Shown: positions 7,169 through 15,695 of the stretch, in pieces | Layout of the letters: every line of letters starts with the position of its first letter | How positions within the stretch are numbered: position 1 is the stretch's first letter | Source of the DNA: Lachnospiraceae bacterium | GTDB taxonomy: Bacteria > Bacillota > Clostridia > Lachnospirales > Lachnospiraceae | Reading direction: 5' to 3' | NCBI GenBank assembly: GCA_902363825.1 | Contig: CABJBK010000007.1 | Coordinates: forward strand, 1 to 64,000 | DNA: 64,000 nt | Position numbers and translations under genes: made by a program | Notes under the pieces: generated by a model | The model's input: only the letters and a program-made list of their open reading frames with translations | The model's database searches: none | What the model was told of the DNA's origin: nothing

Positions 7169-7630
7169 ATGGCAAGATCAGATATTTATGAGCCAAAGCA
7201 GAAACGCTCGATTGAAAAGAAAAATCATATTATTATAGAAACTGGAATTGAACTTATGACAGAAAAAGGCTATCATCATACAACGACGGATGATATCGCT
7301 GCGGCAGCCGGGGTTTCTACCGGCATCATCTACCGCTATTTTAAAGATAAACACGACATTTTGATCGATGGACTTCGGTTTTATTTTAAGAAAATGGAAC
7401 AGGAACAGTATTTTTCTGTCAAAACAGCAAATTCGAACAATATCGAGATTTTTGCCGAAAATCTGCTTGCGCGGTTTTTGGCGATCCATCTCGATCACCG
7501 GGATATTCATGAAGAACTTGAGGCTATGCGCCACAGCGACAGCGAAGTGGCTGCCTTATACGATAAAACAGAGGCTGCGATCATCCTGCAGATCACCCTT
7601 ATGACCATATGTAATCTTTTCTATCCGTAA
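7169..7630 (+). CDS. TetR-family regulator, apparently C-terminally short
   Basis: The protein has a full TetR DNA-binding domain: IIETGIELMTEKGYHHTTTDDIAAAAGVS with STGIIYRYFKDKHDIL (about 20-60). It is only 153 residues, while most relatives are about 190-200. It ends in ILQITLMTICNLFYP two bases before the convergent LysR gene, so the last ligand-pocket helices seem to be missing. The GTGGAGG at 7157-7163 is the ribosome binding site and ATG 7169 the start, rather than the GTG at 7157. It is divergent from the GntR/ABC operon. Confidence 0.7.
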   Translation: MARSDIYEPKQKRSIEKKNHIIIETGIELMTEKGYHHTTTDDIAAAAGVSTGIIYRYFKDKHDILIDGLRFYFKKMEQEQYFSVKTANSNNIEIFAENLLARFLAIHLDHRDIHEELEAMRHSDSEVAALYDKTEAAIILQITLMTICNLFYP

Positions 7631-7632
7631 AT

Positions 7633-8538
7633 TTACAGTACATTTACCTTGCACTTGCGAAGCTCCTCGATATAGATCTCTGCCATCTCACTGAGTGTAG
7701 ATCCCTTGCGCTTCACATAGCCGATGTGCATCGTATCATCGCCCTCTAACGGCACGGCTTTATAGTCATAACCGTTTAACTCTTCGCAGATGATACCGGA
7801 ACAGAGTGTATAGCCGTTTAAACCAACCATCAGATTTAACATGGTCGCACGGTCACTTGCTTTTATGATCTTTTTGTACTCATAGGTGCTTAAAACCTCT
7901 TCCGCAAGATAAAACGAGTTATTCGTTCCCTGGTCGAAAGAAAGACACGGATAATCCTTCAACTCCTCCATGGAAATACTCTTCTGCTCCGCCAGCGGAT
8001 GTCCGGTCCAGAGGTACACACAGGTCTGACACGGAAACAGCTCCACAAAATCCAGGCTGTTCTCATGCAGCAGCTTTTCCATGACTTTTTCATTAAAATC
8101 ATTGATATAGAGAATGCCGAGCTCACTCTTAAAGCTCTTGACCGCCTGTATGATGTCATACGTCTTTGTCTCGTAGATTGCGAACTCATACTCATCCATG
8201 CCGACCTGCTTGACGAGCTCCACAAACGCCTTGACTGCAAACGTATAATGCTGCGCCGAAACGCTGAACTTCTTTTTTACTTTCTTTTCCACAAAACGGT
8301 CTTCCATCAGGCGGTACTGCTCGACCACCTGCCTTGCGTAGCCAAGGAACTCCTCTCCCCCCGGCGTGATCAGAATACCACGGTTGGATCTTAAGAAAAT
8401 CTGCATATCGACTTCCTCTTCCAGTTCCTTGATCATCCCGGAAAGACTCGGCTGGGAAATAAACAGTTTTTTTGCAGCCTCATTCATCGATCCGTTATCC
8501 GCAACGGCGATTGCGTATTTTAACTGCTGTAATGTCAT
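7633..8538 (-). CDS. LysR-family transcriptional regulator
   Basis: This is a full-length (301-residue) LTTR. The N-terminal helix-turn-helix MTLQQLKYAIAVADNGSMNE / AAKKLFISQPSLSGMIKELE is followed by a linker and a two-lobed periplasmic-binding-like effector domain (about 90-295). The effector domain contains AIYETKTYDIIQAVKSFKSE and PCLSFDQGTNNSF. LTTRs usually bind a small metabolite and control a nearby divergent gene. No obvious target is divergent here, because the gene upstream is in the same orientation. A good promoter precedes it. Confidence 0.9.
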   Translation of the reverse strand: MTLQQLKYAIAVADNGSMNEAAKKLFISQPSLSGMIKELEEEVDMQIFLRSNRGILITPGGEEFLGYARQVVEQYRLMEDRFVEKKVKKKFSVSAQHYTFAVKAFVELVKQVGMDEYEFAIYETKTYDIIQAVKSFKSELGILYINDFNEKVMEKLLHENSLDFVELFPCQTCVYLWTGHPLAEQKSISMEELKDYPCLSFDQGTNNSFYLAEEVLSTYEYKKIIKASDRATMLNLMVGLNGYTLCSGIICEELNGYDYKAVPLEGDDTMHIGYVKRKGSTLSEMAEIYIEELRKCKVNVL

Positions 8539-8574
8539 AATAAGCTCTCCTGTTTTCTAATAATTTCTGCATCT

Positions 8575-8603
8575 ATTATAAACTGCCGTCTCTGTTTTCG
8601 CAA
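8575..8603 (-). promoter_or_regulatory. Promoter of the LysR gene
   Basis: The minus strand carries TTGCGA (8603-8598), a 17-base spacer and TATAAT (8580-8575), 37 bases before the start codon. Confidence 0.65.
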
Positions 8604-8647
8604 ACCATTCTTCCCCGTTTTGTCTCTTTGATCCGTTTATGATCTGC

Positions 8648-10045
8648 TTATTGCACGACAAAACGGCAGTACTTAAGATAGCAGCCCGCAAACTCCGGCT
8701 GATCCGGCAGAAAGAGCATAGCACCAAACTCCGAAAAGACGACCTTTTCGTCTTCCGCCGGTTCTCCCTTCTGTGAGATCCGGGAAAATCCATCCATAAA
8801 CCCGAACTTCTTATAATATTCCCTCAAGGCGTCGCTCTCCGGCTGAAGCGCAAGCGGCATGCGGTATTTTTCCTTCGCGTAGTTTAAGATCTTTGCCGCG
8901 TAACCCCGTTTCCGGTATTCCGGCCGCGTTGCGACCGCGTAAACGTAACGGGCAGGAAAACTTTTCTCCTCTCCAATGGAAAGTTCTGCCGGAAGAAAGC
9001 TCGCCATAGCAGCCACTTTTCCGTCTTCATGTATCACAAGCATATTCTGTTCCGTAAAATATGTCTCAAAATAGCATGTGATCTCTTCTTTTGTGTCACC
9101 AAAGCATTTCTGCCAGATCTCTGCGATCTCCTCTTTTTCACTGGAGAGCGCAAAGACCACATCACTTTGCACTGCCCGGTATTTTTTCAGAAGAATATCC
9201 GGGAAATAGGATAACTTCGATTTGCGCAGCCCCGGATCTCCGGTATCCTCCTCCCGGTTGATATAGGAAAATTCCTCACAGGCATGCAGCACGAACTGCT
9301 GATTGATCATGGGATATGCCCCCTGCAGATCCGGCAGCGCCTTTTCAAAATGTACCACGAATGTATCGGAATTTAACGCTTCTCCGATCGTAAACGCGAC
9401 GATGTTTCCATTTTTCCGCAAAACACCGCCGCTAAGCCCAAGCTCGTCAAAATGCGCTAATGCCTCCCGCAACGCTACCATCTCCTGCGTCATCGCGTCA
9501 TTCCACTTTTCGGCACGCTTCTTTTCCCATACCTCCGCCAGTTCGATACACGCATCCCGGTTTGACGCTGTGACCGGCTCATAACTCCAGTCCCCGCCAT
9601 CCTTGAAACGCGCGATATGATTCCGCTTTCCGTGCAGCTTCTTTCCTTTTAACGTGGCAAGCTTCTCATAACTGTAAATATAGTCAAAATCATCCCGGTC
9701 CGTGTCGATCTCGAACTCTCCCGGGGACAGCGCAAGCAGTTCCGCTCTCTGTTCTTCCACGATTGGATAAAATTCTGTCTTTATATTCTCTATCTTACAT
9801 ATATTGCATATCTTCTCTATTGCTTTTTTGTGATCCCCGTCCCCAAAAGGATAGAAAAATACGGTTTTTCCGTCCTTTCTGCATCTGCACACGCCACATC
9901 CCTCAATCTGCGTGACCTCGATCTGATACGCGTGTCTCCAGATGAAATTTGTAGCAAACGAAAACTCGCAGGCGTTAAGATCTGCCGCGCCAAAATACCC
10001 GGTCATCCATTCCCTGTCTGCGAGTGTTATCTCATGAAACTCCAT
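8648..10045 (-). CDS. DUF2156/LPG-synthase-like plus GNAT acetyltransferase fusion
   Basis: This 465-residue two-domain protein has an N-terminal half (about 1-300) resembling the acyl/aminoacyl transfer domain of phosphatidylglycerol lysyltransferases (DUF2156). Its motifs are NFIWRHAYQIE, FYPFGDGDHKKAIEKICNIC, DYIYSYEKLATLKGKKLHGK and FVVHFEKALPDLQGAYPMIN. The C-terminal part (about 310-465) is a GNAT fold with YVYAVATRPEYRKRGYAAKI, whose RKRGYA is the acetyl-CoA loop. ATG 10045 (MEFHEI) has AAGGGA upstream; the longer frame merely crosses the neighbouring gene. DUF2156 proteins act on lipids or other acceptors with aminoacyl or acyl donors; the substrate is unknown. Confidence 0.75.
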   Translation of the reverse strand: MEFHEITLADREWMTGYFGAADLNACEFSFATNFIWRHAYQIEVTQIEGCGVCRCRKDGKTVFFYPFGDGDHKKAIEKICNICKIENIKTEFYPIVEEQRAELLALSPGEFEIDTDRDDFDYIYSYEKLATLKGKKLHGKRNHIARFKDGGDWSYEPVTASNRDACIELAEVWEKKRAEKWNDAMTQEMVALREALAHFDELGLSGGVLRKNGNIVAFTIGEALNSDTFVVHFEKALPDLQGAYPMINQQFVLHACEEFSYINREEDTGDPGLRKSKLSYFPDILLKKYRAVQSDVVFALSSEKEEIAEIWQKCFGDTKEEITCYFETYFTEQNMLVIHEDGKVAAMASFLPAELSIGEEKSFPARYVYAVATRPEYRKRGYAAKILNYAKEKYRMPLALQPESDALREYYKKFGFMDGFSRISQKGEPAEDEKVVFSEFGAMLFLPDQPEFAGCYLKYCRFVVQ

Positions 10046-10067
10046 TTCTTTTTTCCCTTGTCTTCTC

Positions 10068-10685
10068 TCAGCCACCCAGCGTAACATCCTGCGTATTGTA
10101 CCACCCAAGCGCGTCCGGAAGATCTCTTTCCTTAAAATCCGGCCACATATGCGGAATCGTATAAAAATCGGCATACACAGACTGGATCGGGAGCAGCCCG
10201 GAAAGGCGGTTTCTGCCTCCCCACCGCAGGACAAGGTCGATCCTCGAAACATCCCACGACTCCGGTCTTCCATCCTTTTTCATATGCGCCAGATCCCATT
10301 CCCAGCCGTAATTCACCAAAAAATTCAGGCGGATGCCGCCATCGCCCACTTTTTTCCGCACCCGGTACTCTTTTAATTCTTCCGGAAAACACCGGGATTT
10401 TGTATTTCCAAGTACCAAAAAATCCGCGCCTTCCGCCTTTAACAGCTCCGCCGCGTCCACACACGCCCTGCGAAACGCCCCGACCTGTTCGCTGGGGCGT
10501 TTGCAGTTATCAACGGTAAACCCGTAATATGTGATCTCCCGGATCCCAAGTTCCTTTGCGCGGCGCAAAAGCAAAAGCCCCGGCCGCAGTCCGTAATGGT
10601 ATCCGTCTCCTTTTGCCATGCCGTGCGCCACCGCCCAGCGCCTGTTTCCGTCCGGTATCACGGCAATATGTTCCGGTATTCTCAT
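10068..10685 (-). CDS. Short cis-prenyltransferase (undecaprenyl-diphosphate synthase family)
   Basis: Conserved blocks are HIAVIPDGNRRWAVAHGMAK (residues 5-24, with the DGN diphosphate site), YYGFTVDNCKRPSEQV, LNFLVNYGWEWD and DLVLRWGGRNRLSGLLPIQS then ADFYTIPHMWPDF. At 205 residues it is about 45 shorter than typical enzymes; most of the loss lies between the NYG and RWGG blocks. The usual RTGGE is RWGGR, so the metal-linked acidic residue differs. It may make a shorter or altered isoprenoid, or be a non-catalytic paralogue. It precedes the DUF2156/GNAT gene by 22 bases and is likely co-transcribed. Confidence 0.75.
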   Translation of the reverse strand: MRIPEHIAVIPDGNRRWAVAHGMAKGDGYHYGLRPGLLLLRRAKELGIREITYYGFTVDNCKRPSEQVGAFRRACVDAAELLKAEGADFLVLGNTKSRCFPEELKEYRVRKKVGDGGIRLNFLVNYGWEWDLAHMKKDGRPESWDVSRIDLVLRWGGRNRLSGLLPIQSVYADFYTIPHMWPDFKERDLPDALGWYNTQDVTLGG

Positions 10686-10734
10686 AATCTGTCACACTCC
10701 TGTTTTTATACAGTATCTGTGACCTTCCCGGATT

Positions 10735-11127
10735 CTATTCCTGTCCGATCTGTTTATCTGTGTGTAAAATATGCTCCACGAGCCAGTTTGTCAAAAATTC
10801 CAGGATATCATCGATCATCTGATCGGAATTTTCGTCAATATCATCCAGATTGATCTCGTCTAATTTGTCGATAAACGCCTGATGCTCAATCTTCTGCGTG
10901 AACATTTTTTTATACTGGATGCTTTCCATATATTCTTCTTCATGTTTAAAGTGTTCCTTTGTATATTCGCGCAGTTCCTCCAAAAGATCACGGATATTAT
11001 CATATTTATCCGGGATAAACTCGTTTCTGCGAAGCTCATAAGCGCTTTCTGCGATCTCAAACAGTCTTTTATGCTCGGCATCGATCTGTGGGATTCCGGT
11101 GTAGTATTCCTCTTTCATTTCGTACAT
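10735..11127 (-). CDS. Bacteriohemerythrin
   Basis: This is a 130-residue four-helix, di-iron O2-binding protein. The ligand motifs are visible in order: IPQIDAEHKRLF (about 13-24), EHFKHEEEYM (His/His/Glu), KIEHQAFI and VEHILHTDK with the terminal His and Asp. Length and motif order match single-domain hemerythrins, which store or scavenge oxygen or sense it for motility in anaerobes. AAAGGAGG lies just upstream of ATG 11127. A strong promoter is overlapped by a perfect 41-bp palindrome, so expression is probably tightly controlled. Confidence 0.92.
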   Translation of the reverse strand: MYEMKEEYYTGIPQIDAEHKRLFEIAESAYELRRNEFIPDKYDNIRDLLEELREYTKEHFKHEEEYMESIQYKKMFTQKIEHQAFIDKLDEINLDDIDENSDQMIDDILEFLTNWLVEHILHTDKQIGQE

Positions 11128-11155
11128 GATTTTTCCTCCTTTATCCTTTGTTTAT

Positions 11156-11196
11156 TATTATATATTATTAAGAATCATTCTTAATAATATATAATA
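11156..11196. promoter_or_regulatory. Perfect 41-bp palindrome, candidate Fur-superfamily operator of the hemerythrin gene
   Basis: Two 20-base arms are exactly complementary around a single central C at 11176. The core TTAAGAATCATTCTTAA has the 7-1-7 layout of PerR/Fur-type boxes (AAT-n-ATT centre), although the outer bases differ from the B. subtilis PerR and Fur consensus. It overlaps the -10 and the expected start of transcription. Regulator identity is inferred. Confidence 0.65.
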
Positions 11197-11221
11197 TACC
11201 ACAGAACATGAGCATTTTCAA
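11193..11221 (-). promoter_or_regulatory. Promoter of the hemerythrin gene
   Basis: On the minus strand TTGAAA (11221-11216) and TATATT (11198-11193) are separated by 17 bases. The -10 merges into the 41-bp palindrome. Confidence 0.65.
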
Positions 11222-11293
11222 GCTCATAATTTCTTATTCTTGATTTATTCTTCATCTGTTTTATCCATCAGAAGAACCAGTCCCTGCCTCGCA

Positions 11294-12091
11294 TCAGAAT
11301 GACACATCAAGCAGCATCATCACGACAAATCCCGCCAGCACACCGGCAGTTGACAGATGTTTATTATCTTTAAAAGATTCCGGTATCAGTTCCGAACACA
11401 CAACAGCGATCATTGCTCCTGCAGAAAAGGACAGCGCCATCGGAAGTGCGCTTTGCACGGTAAGCGCGAATAATGCCCCCAATACACCGGCTATCGGCTC
11501 TACCATTCCAGAAAATTGTCCAGCCAGAAAGCTTTTCGCCCTGCTTATCCCTTCCCGTCTGAGTGGCATTGCCACACAGATCCCTTCCGGAAAATTCTGT
11601 ATTCCGATTCCAACTGCAAGCATGATTGCGGCAGTCACTGCTTCCCGGCCTCCGCAAATTCCTGCACAGCCAAACGCAACTCCGATTGCAAGCCCCTCTG
11701 GTACGTTATGCATTGTCACTGCCGTTATCAAAAGGATACATCGTTTAAATCCTTCTTCTTTATAGTCTGTAACCATTCTTTTTTCAAGTAGTATATCAGA
11801 AGCCACAATAAACAACCCTCCCATGAAAAATCCCAAAGTGACTGTTACTGCCGCGTTTTTATCCAACTCTTTTGCCAGCGCAAATGCAGGTTCTAACAAA
11901 GACCAGTAAGATGCTGCAATCATCACACCGGCTGAAAAACTCATCATTACATCCAACACTTTTTTATTCACACATCTGATTGCCAGCACCACTGCCGCTC
12001 CTGCTGCCGTCACTCCATAGGTAAACAATGTTGCAATAAATCCCTGTATTAGCGCACTTTGTTCTACAAACCATCTCATTTCTTTTTCCAC
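11294..12091 (-). CDS. ZIP-family metal transporter (GufA/ZIP11-like)
   Basis: This 265-residue membrane protein has eight predicted helices. The two metal-binding helices carry VTMHNVPEGLAIGVAF and GIQNFPEGICVAM, the paired HNxPEG / QNFPEG motifs of the ZIP family. The second motif has Gln in place of His, as in many bacterial members. It probably imports Zn(II), Fe(II) or Mn(II). It lies between the hemerythrin gene and a divergent Zn-ribbon operon and has its own upstream region. Confidence 0.92.
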   Translation of the reverse strand: MEKEMRWFVEQSALIQGFIATLFTYGVTAAGAAVVLAIRCVNKKVLDVMMSFSAGVMIAASYWSLLEPAFALAKELDKNAAVTVTLGFFMGGLFIVASDILLEKRMVTDYKEEGFKRCILLITAVTMHNVPEGLAIGVAFGCAGICGGREAVTAAIMLAVGIGIQNFPEGICVAMPLRREGISRAKSFLAGQFSGMVEPIAGVLGALFALTVQSALPMALSFSAGAMIAVVCSELIPESFKDNKHLSTAGVLAGFVVMMLLDVSF

Positions 12092-12157
12092 TTTCTAACT
12101 TTCTTTTTACCATATGGAAAATGTCTGTATCTTGTGTCTGCTTTGTCGCTCTTTCGA

Positions 12158-12186
12158 TTGACAAAAGTTTTTTCCTTCGTTACTAT
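12158..12186 (+). promoter_or_regulatory. Promoter of the Zn-ribbon/TPM operon
   Basis: Perfect TTGACA (12158-12163), a 17-base spacer and TACTAT (12181-12186) lie 50 bases before ATG 12236. Confidence 0.75.
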
Positions 12187-12235
12187 CAATTTGTGGGAAT
12201 TTTTCCCCGCTACAACAATGATAAAGGAGAGAGTT

Positions 12236-13864
12236 ATGTTCGAATGCCCGAATTGCGGCGGAAATCTGCGGTTTGACATCCCGTCACAGCAGCTTGCCTG
12301 CGATTTCTGCCACACGTTTCATGATCCCTACGCCGTCACCAAAGACCACGACGCCGTAGAACAGGATATGTACGATGTTACTGTCTTCACCTGTCCGCAG
12401 TGCGGCGGTGAACTGATGAGCACGGAAAACTCCGCAGCTGAATTTTGCACCTTCTGCGGCGCTTCCACGATCTTATCCGGCCGGATCAGCAAAGAAAAAC
12501 GACCAAACTACATCATCCCATTCAAAAAAACAAAGGATGACTGCAAAGACGCATACGCGAAATTCGTAAAACACGCGATCTTTGCCCCAAAAGAATTAAA
12601 AGACCCGAAATACTTAGACCGCTTCCGCGGTATCTATATGCCTTACTGGGCATATTACATTTCCCAGAACAGCGGTCTCAGTCTTGAGGGAACCAAACAG
12701 TACCGCCGCGGTAATTATATCTATACCGATACCTATCACCTCAGCGGAAATATGCGTTCCTACTACAAAGGCCTGTCTTATGACGCGTCCTCTTCGTTTT
12801 CCGATGAGATCAGTCAGAATATCGCGCCTTATGATGTAAAAGGAATGAAAGCCTTCACGCCGTCTTATCTAAGCGGATTTTACGCGGATACCGCTGACGT
12901 GGACTGTTCCCTTTATCAGGACGACGCCGTCCGCATTGCCAACGAGACCAGTTATGAAAAGCTCTCCAAAGAGCCTGCTTTTCACGGCATGCACATCAGC
13001 ACACCGGTAAACAGCTTTTCTCTTTCGTCTGCTTTTGGCACAAAACTTGAGCAGACCGACAGTGCCATGTTTCCGGTCTGGTTTCTTTCCTATCGGAACG
13101 GCAGCCGTGTCTCCTACGCCACAGTAAACGGTCAGACCGGTAAGATCGCAGCCGACCTTCCGGTCGATATCCGGAAATATTTCCTCGGCTCGCTGATCCT
13201 CGCCCTGCCGATCTTTTTACTGTTAAACATTTTTTTTACGATACGTCCGACTACAACACTCATGTTGTCTTCGATCCTTGCTCTGGCAGCCGCGATCATT
13301 TATGTTGTGGAACTGTTCCAGATCAAGAAAAAAGATGCCAGAGAGGATGATCTCGGCTATCTTGCGAAAAAAGACGGCGTAAACTCGCCGGGTGTAATGG
13401 AAAATATGAAACAGCAGCATGATTACAAAAAAGCGAAACGGAACGGTAAAAAGTTTACCGGAACCACTCTTGTGCTCCTGTTCATAGCTGCTTACGGCAT
13501 CCTCGCCATCGGCGGTTCCATTTTTGCGGTTTCCGGTACATTTTTCGGTCACTCGGTGATCGGTTACTTTGTTATCCTTATCGCAGCCGCGGCAACTACC
13601 TCGATCGGCTGCACGATTTCCGCGAAAGCCGAGATCAAACACGGAGCAACCGGCTTTTCCGGTTCAATCGCAGCGATCCTCATTTCCGCAGTGATCACCG
13701 CGTTCCATCCGGTATCCGATCTGTATTATTACGCAGGAACTATTTTTTCCTATATTGCGACCTTCTTTACGCTGTATTCGATCATTCAGAAATACAACGT
13801 TTTAGCAAGCCGCAAGCTTCCACAGTTTGAAAAGAGAGGGGGAGAAGAATATGAAAACCGCTAA
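12236..13864 (+). CDS. Zinc-ribbon membrane protein, YdjG-like
   Basis: The N-terminus has two rubredoxin-like zinc ribbons: FECPNCGGNL...ACDFCHTF (residues 2-28) and FTCPQCGGEL...FCTFCGAS (about 54-80). A soluble domain with RFRGIYMPYWAYYI follows, then about seven transmembrane segments (about 310-530). The 542-residue protein resembles B. subtilis YdjG, whose gene sits with the TPM protein YdjH in a phage-shock/membrane-stress operon. Here the TPM gene follows and overlaps by 14 bases. AAAGGAGAGAG precedes ATG 12236. Its exact job is unknown; assisting membrane integrity is an inference from the operon. Confidence 0.75.
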   Translation: MFECPNCGGNLRFDIPSQQLACDFCHTFHDPYAVTKDHDAVEQDMYDVTVFTCPQCGGELMSTENSAAEFCTFCGASTILSGRISKEKRPNYIIPFKKTKDDCKDAYAKFVKHAIFAPKELKDPKYLDRFRGIYMPYWAYYISQNSGLSLEGTKQYRRGNYIYTDTYHLSGNMRSYYKGLSYDASSSFSDEISQNIAPYDVKGMKAFTPSYLSGFYADTADVDCSLYQDDAVRIANETSYEKLSKEPAFHGMHISTPVNSFSLSSAFGTKLEQTDSAMFPVWFLSYRNGSRVSYATVNGQTGKIAADLPVDIRKYFLGSLILALPIFLLLNIFFTIRPTTTLMLSSILALAAAIIYVVELFQIKKKDAREDDLGYLAKKDGVNSPGVMENMKQQHDYKKAKRNGKKFTGTTLVLLFIAAYGILAIGGSIFAVSGTFFGHSVIGYFVILIAAAATTSIGCTISAKAEIKHGATGFSGSIAAILISAVITAFHPVSDLYYYAGTIFSYIATFFTLYSIIQKYNVLASRKLPQFEKRGGEEYENR

Positions 13865-14654
13865 ACATACAGCTACATACCGTTTTTTGACCATTCTTTT
13901 TCTGCTGCTTTGTGGAATCTTCTTCGCGCGTCCGTGCAAGGCGGAAGTGACGTATGAAAACCCGGATACTTCCTATGTCGTATCCATCGAAGATGAAGCA
14001 GATCTTCTTTCCGACGAGGAAGAATCCCGTCTGAGCACACAGATGGAGGAGATCACCGCTTACGGAAATGTTGCCTTCGTCTCATTAGATACCAACTATA
14101 CTTCAACGGATTCTTACGCAAGAGAGCACTACCGTCAGTTATTCGGCAGTGACAGCGGCACGCTTTTCGTGATCGACATGGATAACCGCAATATCTGGAT
14201 CCACAGCAACGGGGCGATCTACCGCACGATCACAAAAAGTTATGCGGATACGATCACGGATAATGTTTATACCTACGCGTCCGCACAGGACTACTACGGC
14301 TGCGCGTCCGAAGCGTATACACAGATGGCAACTTTGCTGGCCGGTCGTCGTATCGCCCAGCCTATGAAATACATCAGCAATGCCCTGCTTGCGCTCATTA
14401 TCGCGCTTCTCATCAATTACTTTGTGGTAAGGGCATTTTCCCGTTCAAAGAAACCGTCTGAGAACGAACTTTTAAATAATATCTACACACAGTACGCGGT
14501 CAGCAATCCGCAGAGCACTTTCGTGCGTCAGTCCAAGGTATATGATCCGCCAAGTTCAAGCGGTGGCGGCAGCTCCGGTGGTGGCGGTGGAAGTTCCGGC
14601 GGCGGTGGAAGCAGCGGAGGCAGCTCCGGTGGTGGCGGCGGCCACTCCTTCTAA
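13851..14654 (+). CDS. TPM-domain secreted/membrane protein with Gly-rich tail (YdjH/YgcG-like)
   Basis: The product has a signal peptide (cleavage near CKAEVTYEN, about residue 28), a TPM domain (YVVSIEDEADLLSDEEESRL, IHSNGAIYRTITKSYADTI), one transmembrane helix (NALLALIIALLINYFVV) and a low-complexity tail of Ser/Gly repeats ending GGGGHSF. That terminal GGxGxSF pattern is typical of TPM proteins. It is translated from ATG 13851 inside the end of the zinc-ribbon gene. The partner order matches ydjG-ydjH. A terminator follows directly. Confidence 0.8.
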   Translation: MKTAKHTATYRFLTILFLLLCGIFFARPCKAEVTYENPDTSYVVSIEDEADLLSDEEESRLSTQMEEITAYGNVAFVSLDTNYTSTDSYAREHYRQLFGSDSGTLFVIDMDNRNIWIHSNGAIYRTITKSYADTITDNVYTYASAQDYYGCASEAYTQMATLLAGRRIAQPMKYISNALLALIIALLINYFVVRAFSRSKKPSENELLNNIYTQYAVSNPQSTFVRQSKVYDPPSSSGGGSSGGGGGSSGGGGSSGGSSGGGGGHSF

Positions 14655-14658
14655 AACA

Positions 14659-14715
14659 AAAGTCCTGGCATACGGGATCCGGTTTTAACCGGTTCCCCGA
14701 TGCAGGACTTTTATT
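14659..14715 (+). terminator. Terminator after the TPM gene
   Basis: AAAGTCCTG (14659-14667) pairs with CAGGACTTT (14703-14711), with an inner CCGGTT/AACCGG stem. It is usable in both directions between convergent genes. Confidence 0.75.
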
Positions 14716-14763
14716 CTTTACTTTCTATTTCTTGCTTTCTATTTTTCACTTTATTTTCTGCTT

Positions 14764-15228
14764 TTATTTTTCATTCTTATTCAATATCGCGACTCCGAGG
14801 TATCCCCCTGCCTGTGCGATCAGGTTGTAACGCCGTACAGGCGCCACAGGGACAAAATTTACGTCTCCCGGTACATTTTCCTTATTGCAGGAGCAAACGT
14901 CCTTTACGGTGTCATTTAAGCGCACACGGCACCACACATGCGCGCCCTCTCTTATTTTCTGTCTTTTACTGCGGCTCTCATAGAAGTCCGCCTTTGTCGT
15001 ATAGACAAGTTCTGACCGGATATTGACCTTCTTTAAAATATAGTGGACGCACCACGCCTGCTGCCAGGAGTAGCCCTTTCCCTTGGAAAAAGCGGTTCTC
15101 GGGGCGTCTGACGTGTTGTCCAGCGAAAAACGCATATATTTATTTACATACTTCTGTACAAAAGTTACCATCTGCCAGCCGGTATACTGGCTTTCCCTGC
15201 ATGCTTTCACTGCCTCATCAATGTTCAA
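14764..15228 (-). CDS. Transglutaminase-like (papain-fold) protein
   Basis: The 154-residue protein has the order of a transglutaminase-like triad: Cys in WQQAWCVHYILKK, His in GAHVWCRVRLND and Asp in TVKDVC. Spacing of about 38 and 12 residues fits the small TGL fold. There is no signal peptide, so it is presumably cytosolic. Such domains act as proteases or amidases, or are inactive. The substrate is unknown. It may be co-transcribed with the short upstream gene at 15264-15518. Confidence 0.65.
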   Translation of the reverse strand: MNIDEAVKACRESQYTGWQMVTFVQKYVNKYMRFSLDNTSDAPRTAFSKGKGYSWQQAWCVHYILKKVNIRSELVYTTKADFYESRSKRQKIREGAHVWCRVRLNDTVKDVCSCNKENVPGDVNFVPVAPVRRYNLIAQAGGYLGVAILNKNEK

Positions 15229-15263
15229 TGATCCCGCTCCTTTCCATCCGCTGTCCGATCTTT

Positions 15264-15518
15264 TTATTTTTCTTTCCGGATAAATCCTTCTTTTTCTTCA
15301 TCCGTAAGCCCCGCATAATATGCCTCTACCATTTCGATCTGTCCCGGATTTACATAAATATTGCAGATCTCTTTCGCGTTTCCGTATTTTTTCCGTTTGA
15401 ATACCGAAATTTCTTCCCAGCGCTGTAAATAGGAGATCTCCTGTTTTTCCAGCCCTTTTACAAAACTTCTTGCCTTCGTTGTGTCTGTTGTACTGCAAAA
15501 TAAAATTTCGTTTAACAT
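15264..15518 (-). CDS. Hypothetical 84-residue protein
   Basis: A soluble, charged protein starting MLNEILFCSTTDTTKARSF, with a predicted helix KGLEKQEISYLQRWEEI and the tail AYYAGLTDEEKEGFIRKEK. The frame also contains an ATG at 15527 and a TTG at 15548, so the start is uncertain. I do not recognise the family. It lies between the partition genes and the transglutaminase-like gene. Confidence 0.55.
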   Translation of the reverse strand: MLNEILFCSTTDTTKARSFVKGLEKQEISYLQRWEEISVFKRKKYGNAKEICNIYVNPGQIEMVEAYYAGLTDEEKEGFIRKEK

Positions 15519-15695
15519 ATTTCTCATTCTCTTCTCTTTATTTCTCAATTACTTCTAAAAATTATGCCTGATTATTGTCAGATTTTACCTGAATTTTCGT
15601 TTTGAAATTCCAGTATATCATTTTATGTATACCTGTTTTCTATTTTTTGACTGTTTATCTTTCATCCAATCTTTTTTATGCAGATGGCTGATTCA

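Noticed and set aside
10046..10273. Extended start of the DUF2156-GNAT gene
   Set aside because: The extension overlaps the prenyltransferase gene in another frame. MEFHEI at 10045 has its own ribosome binding site.
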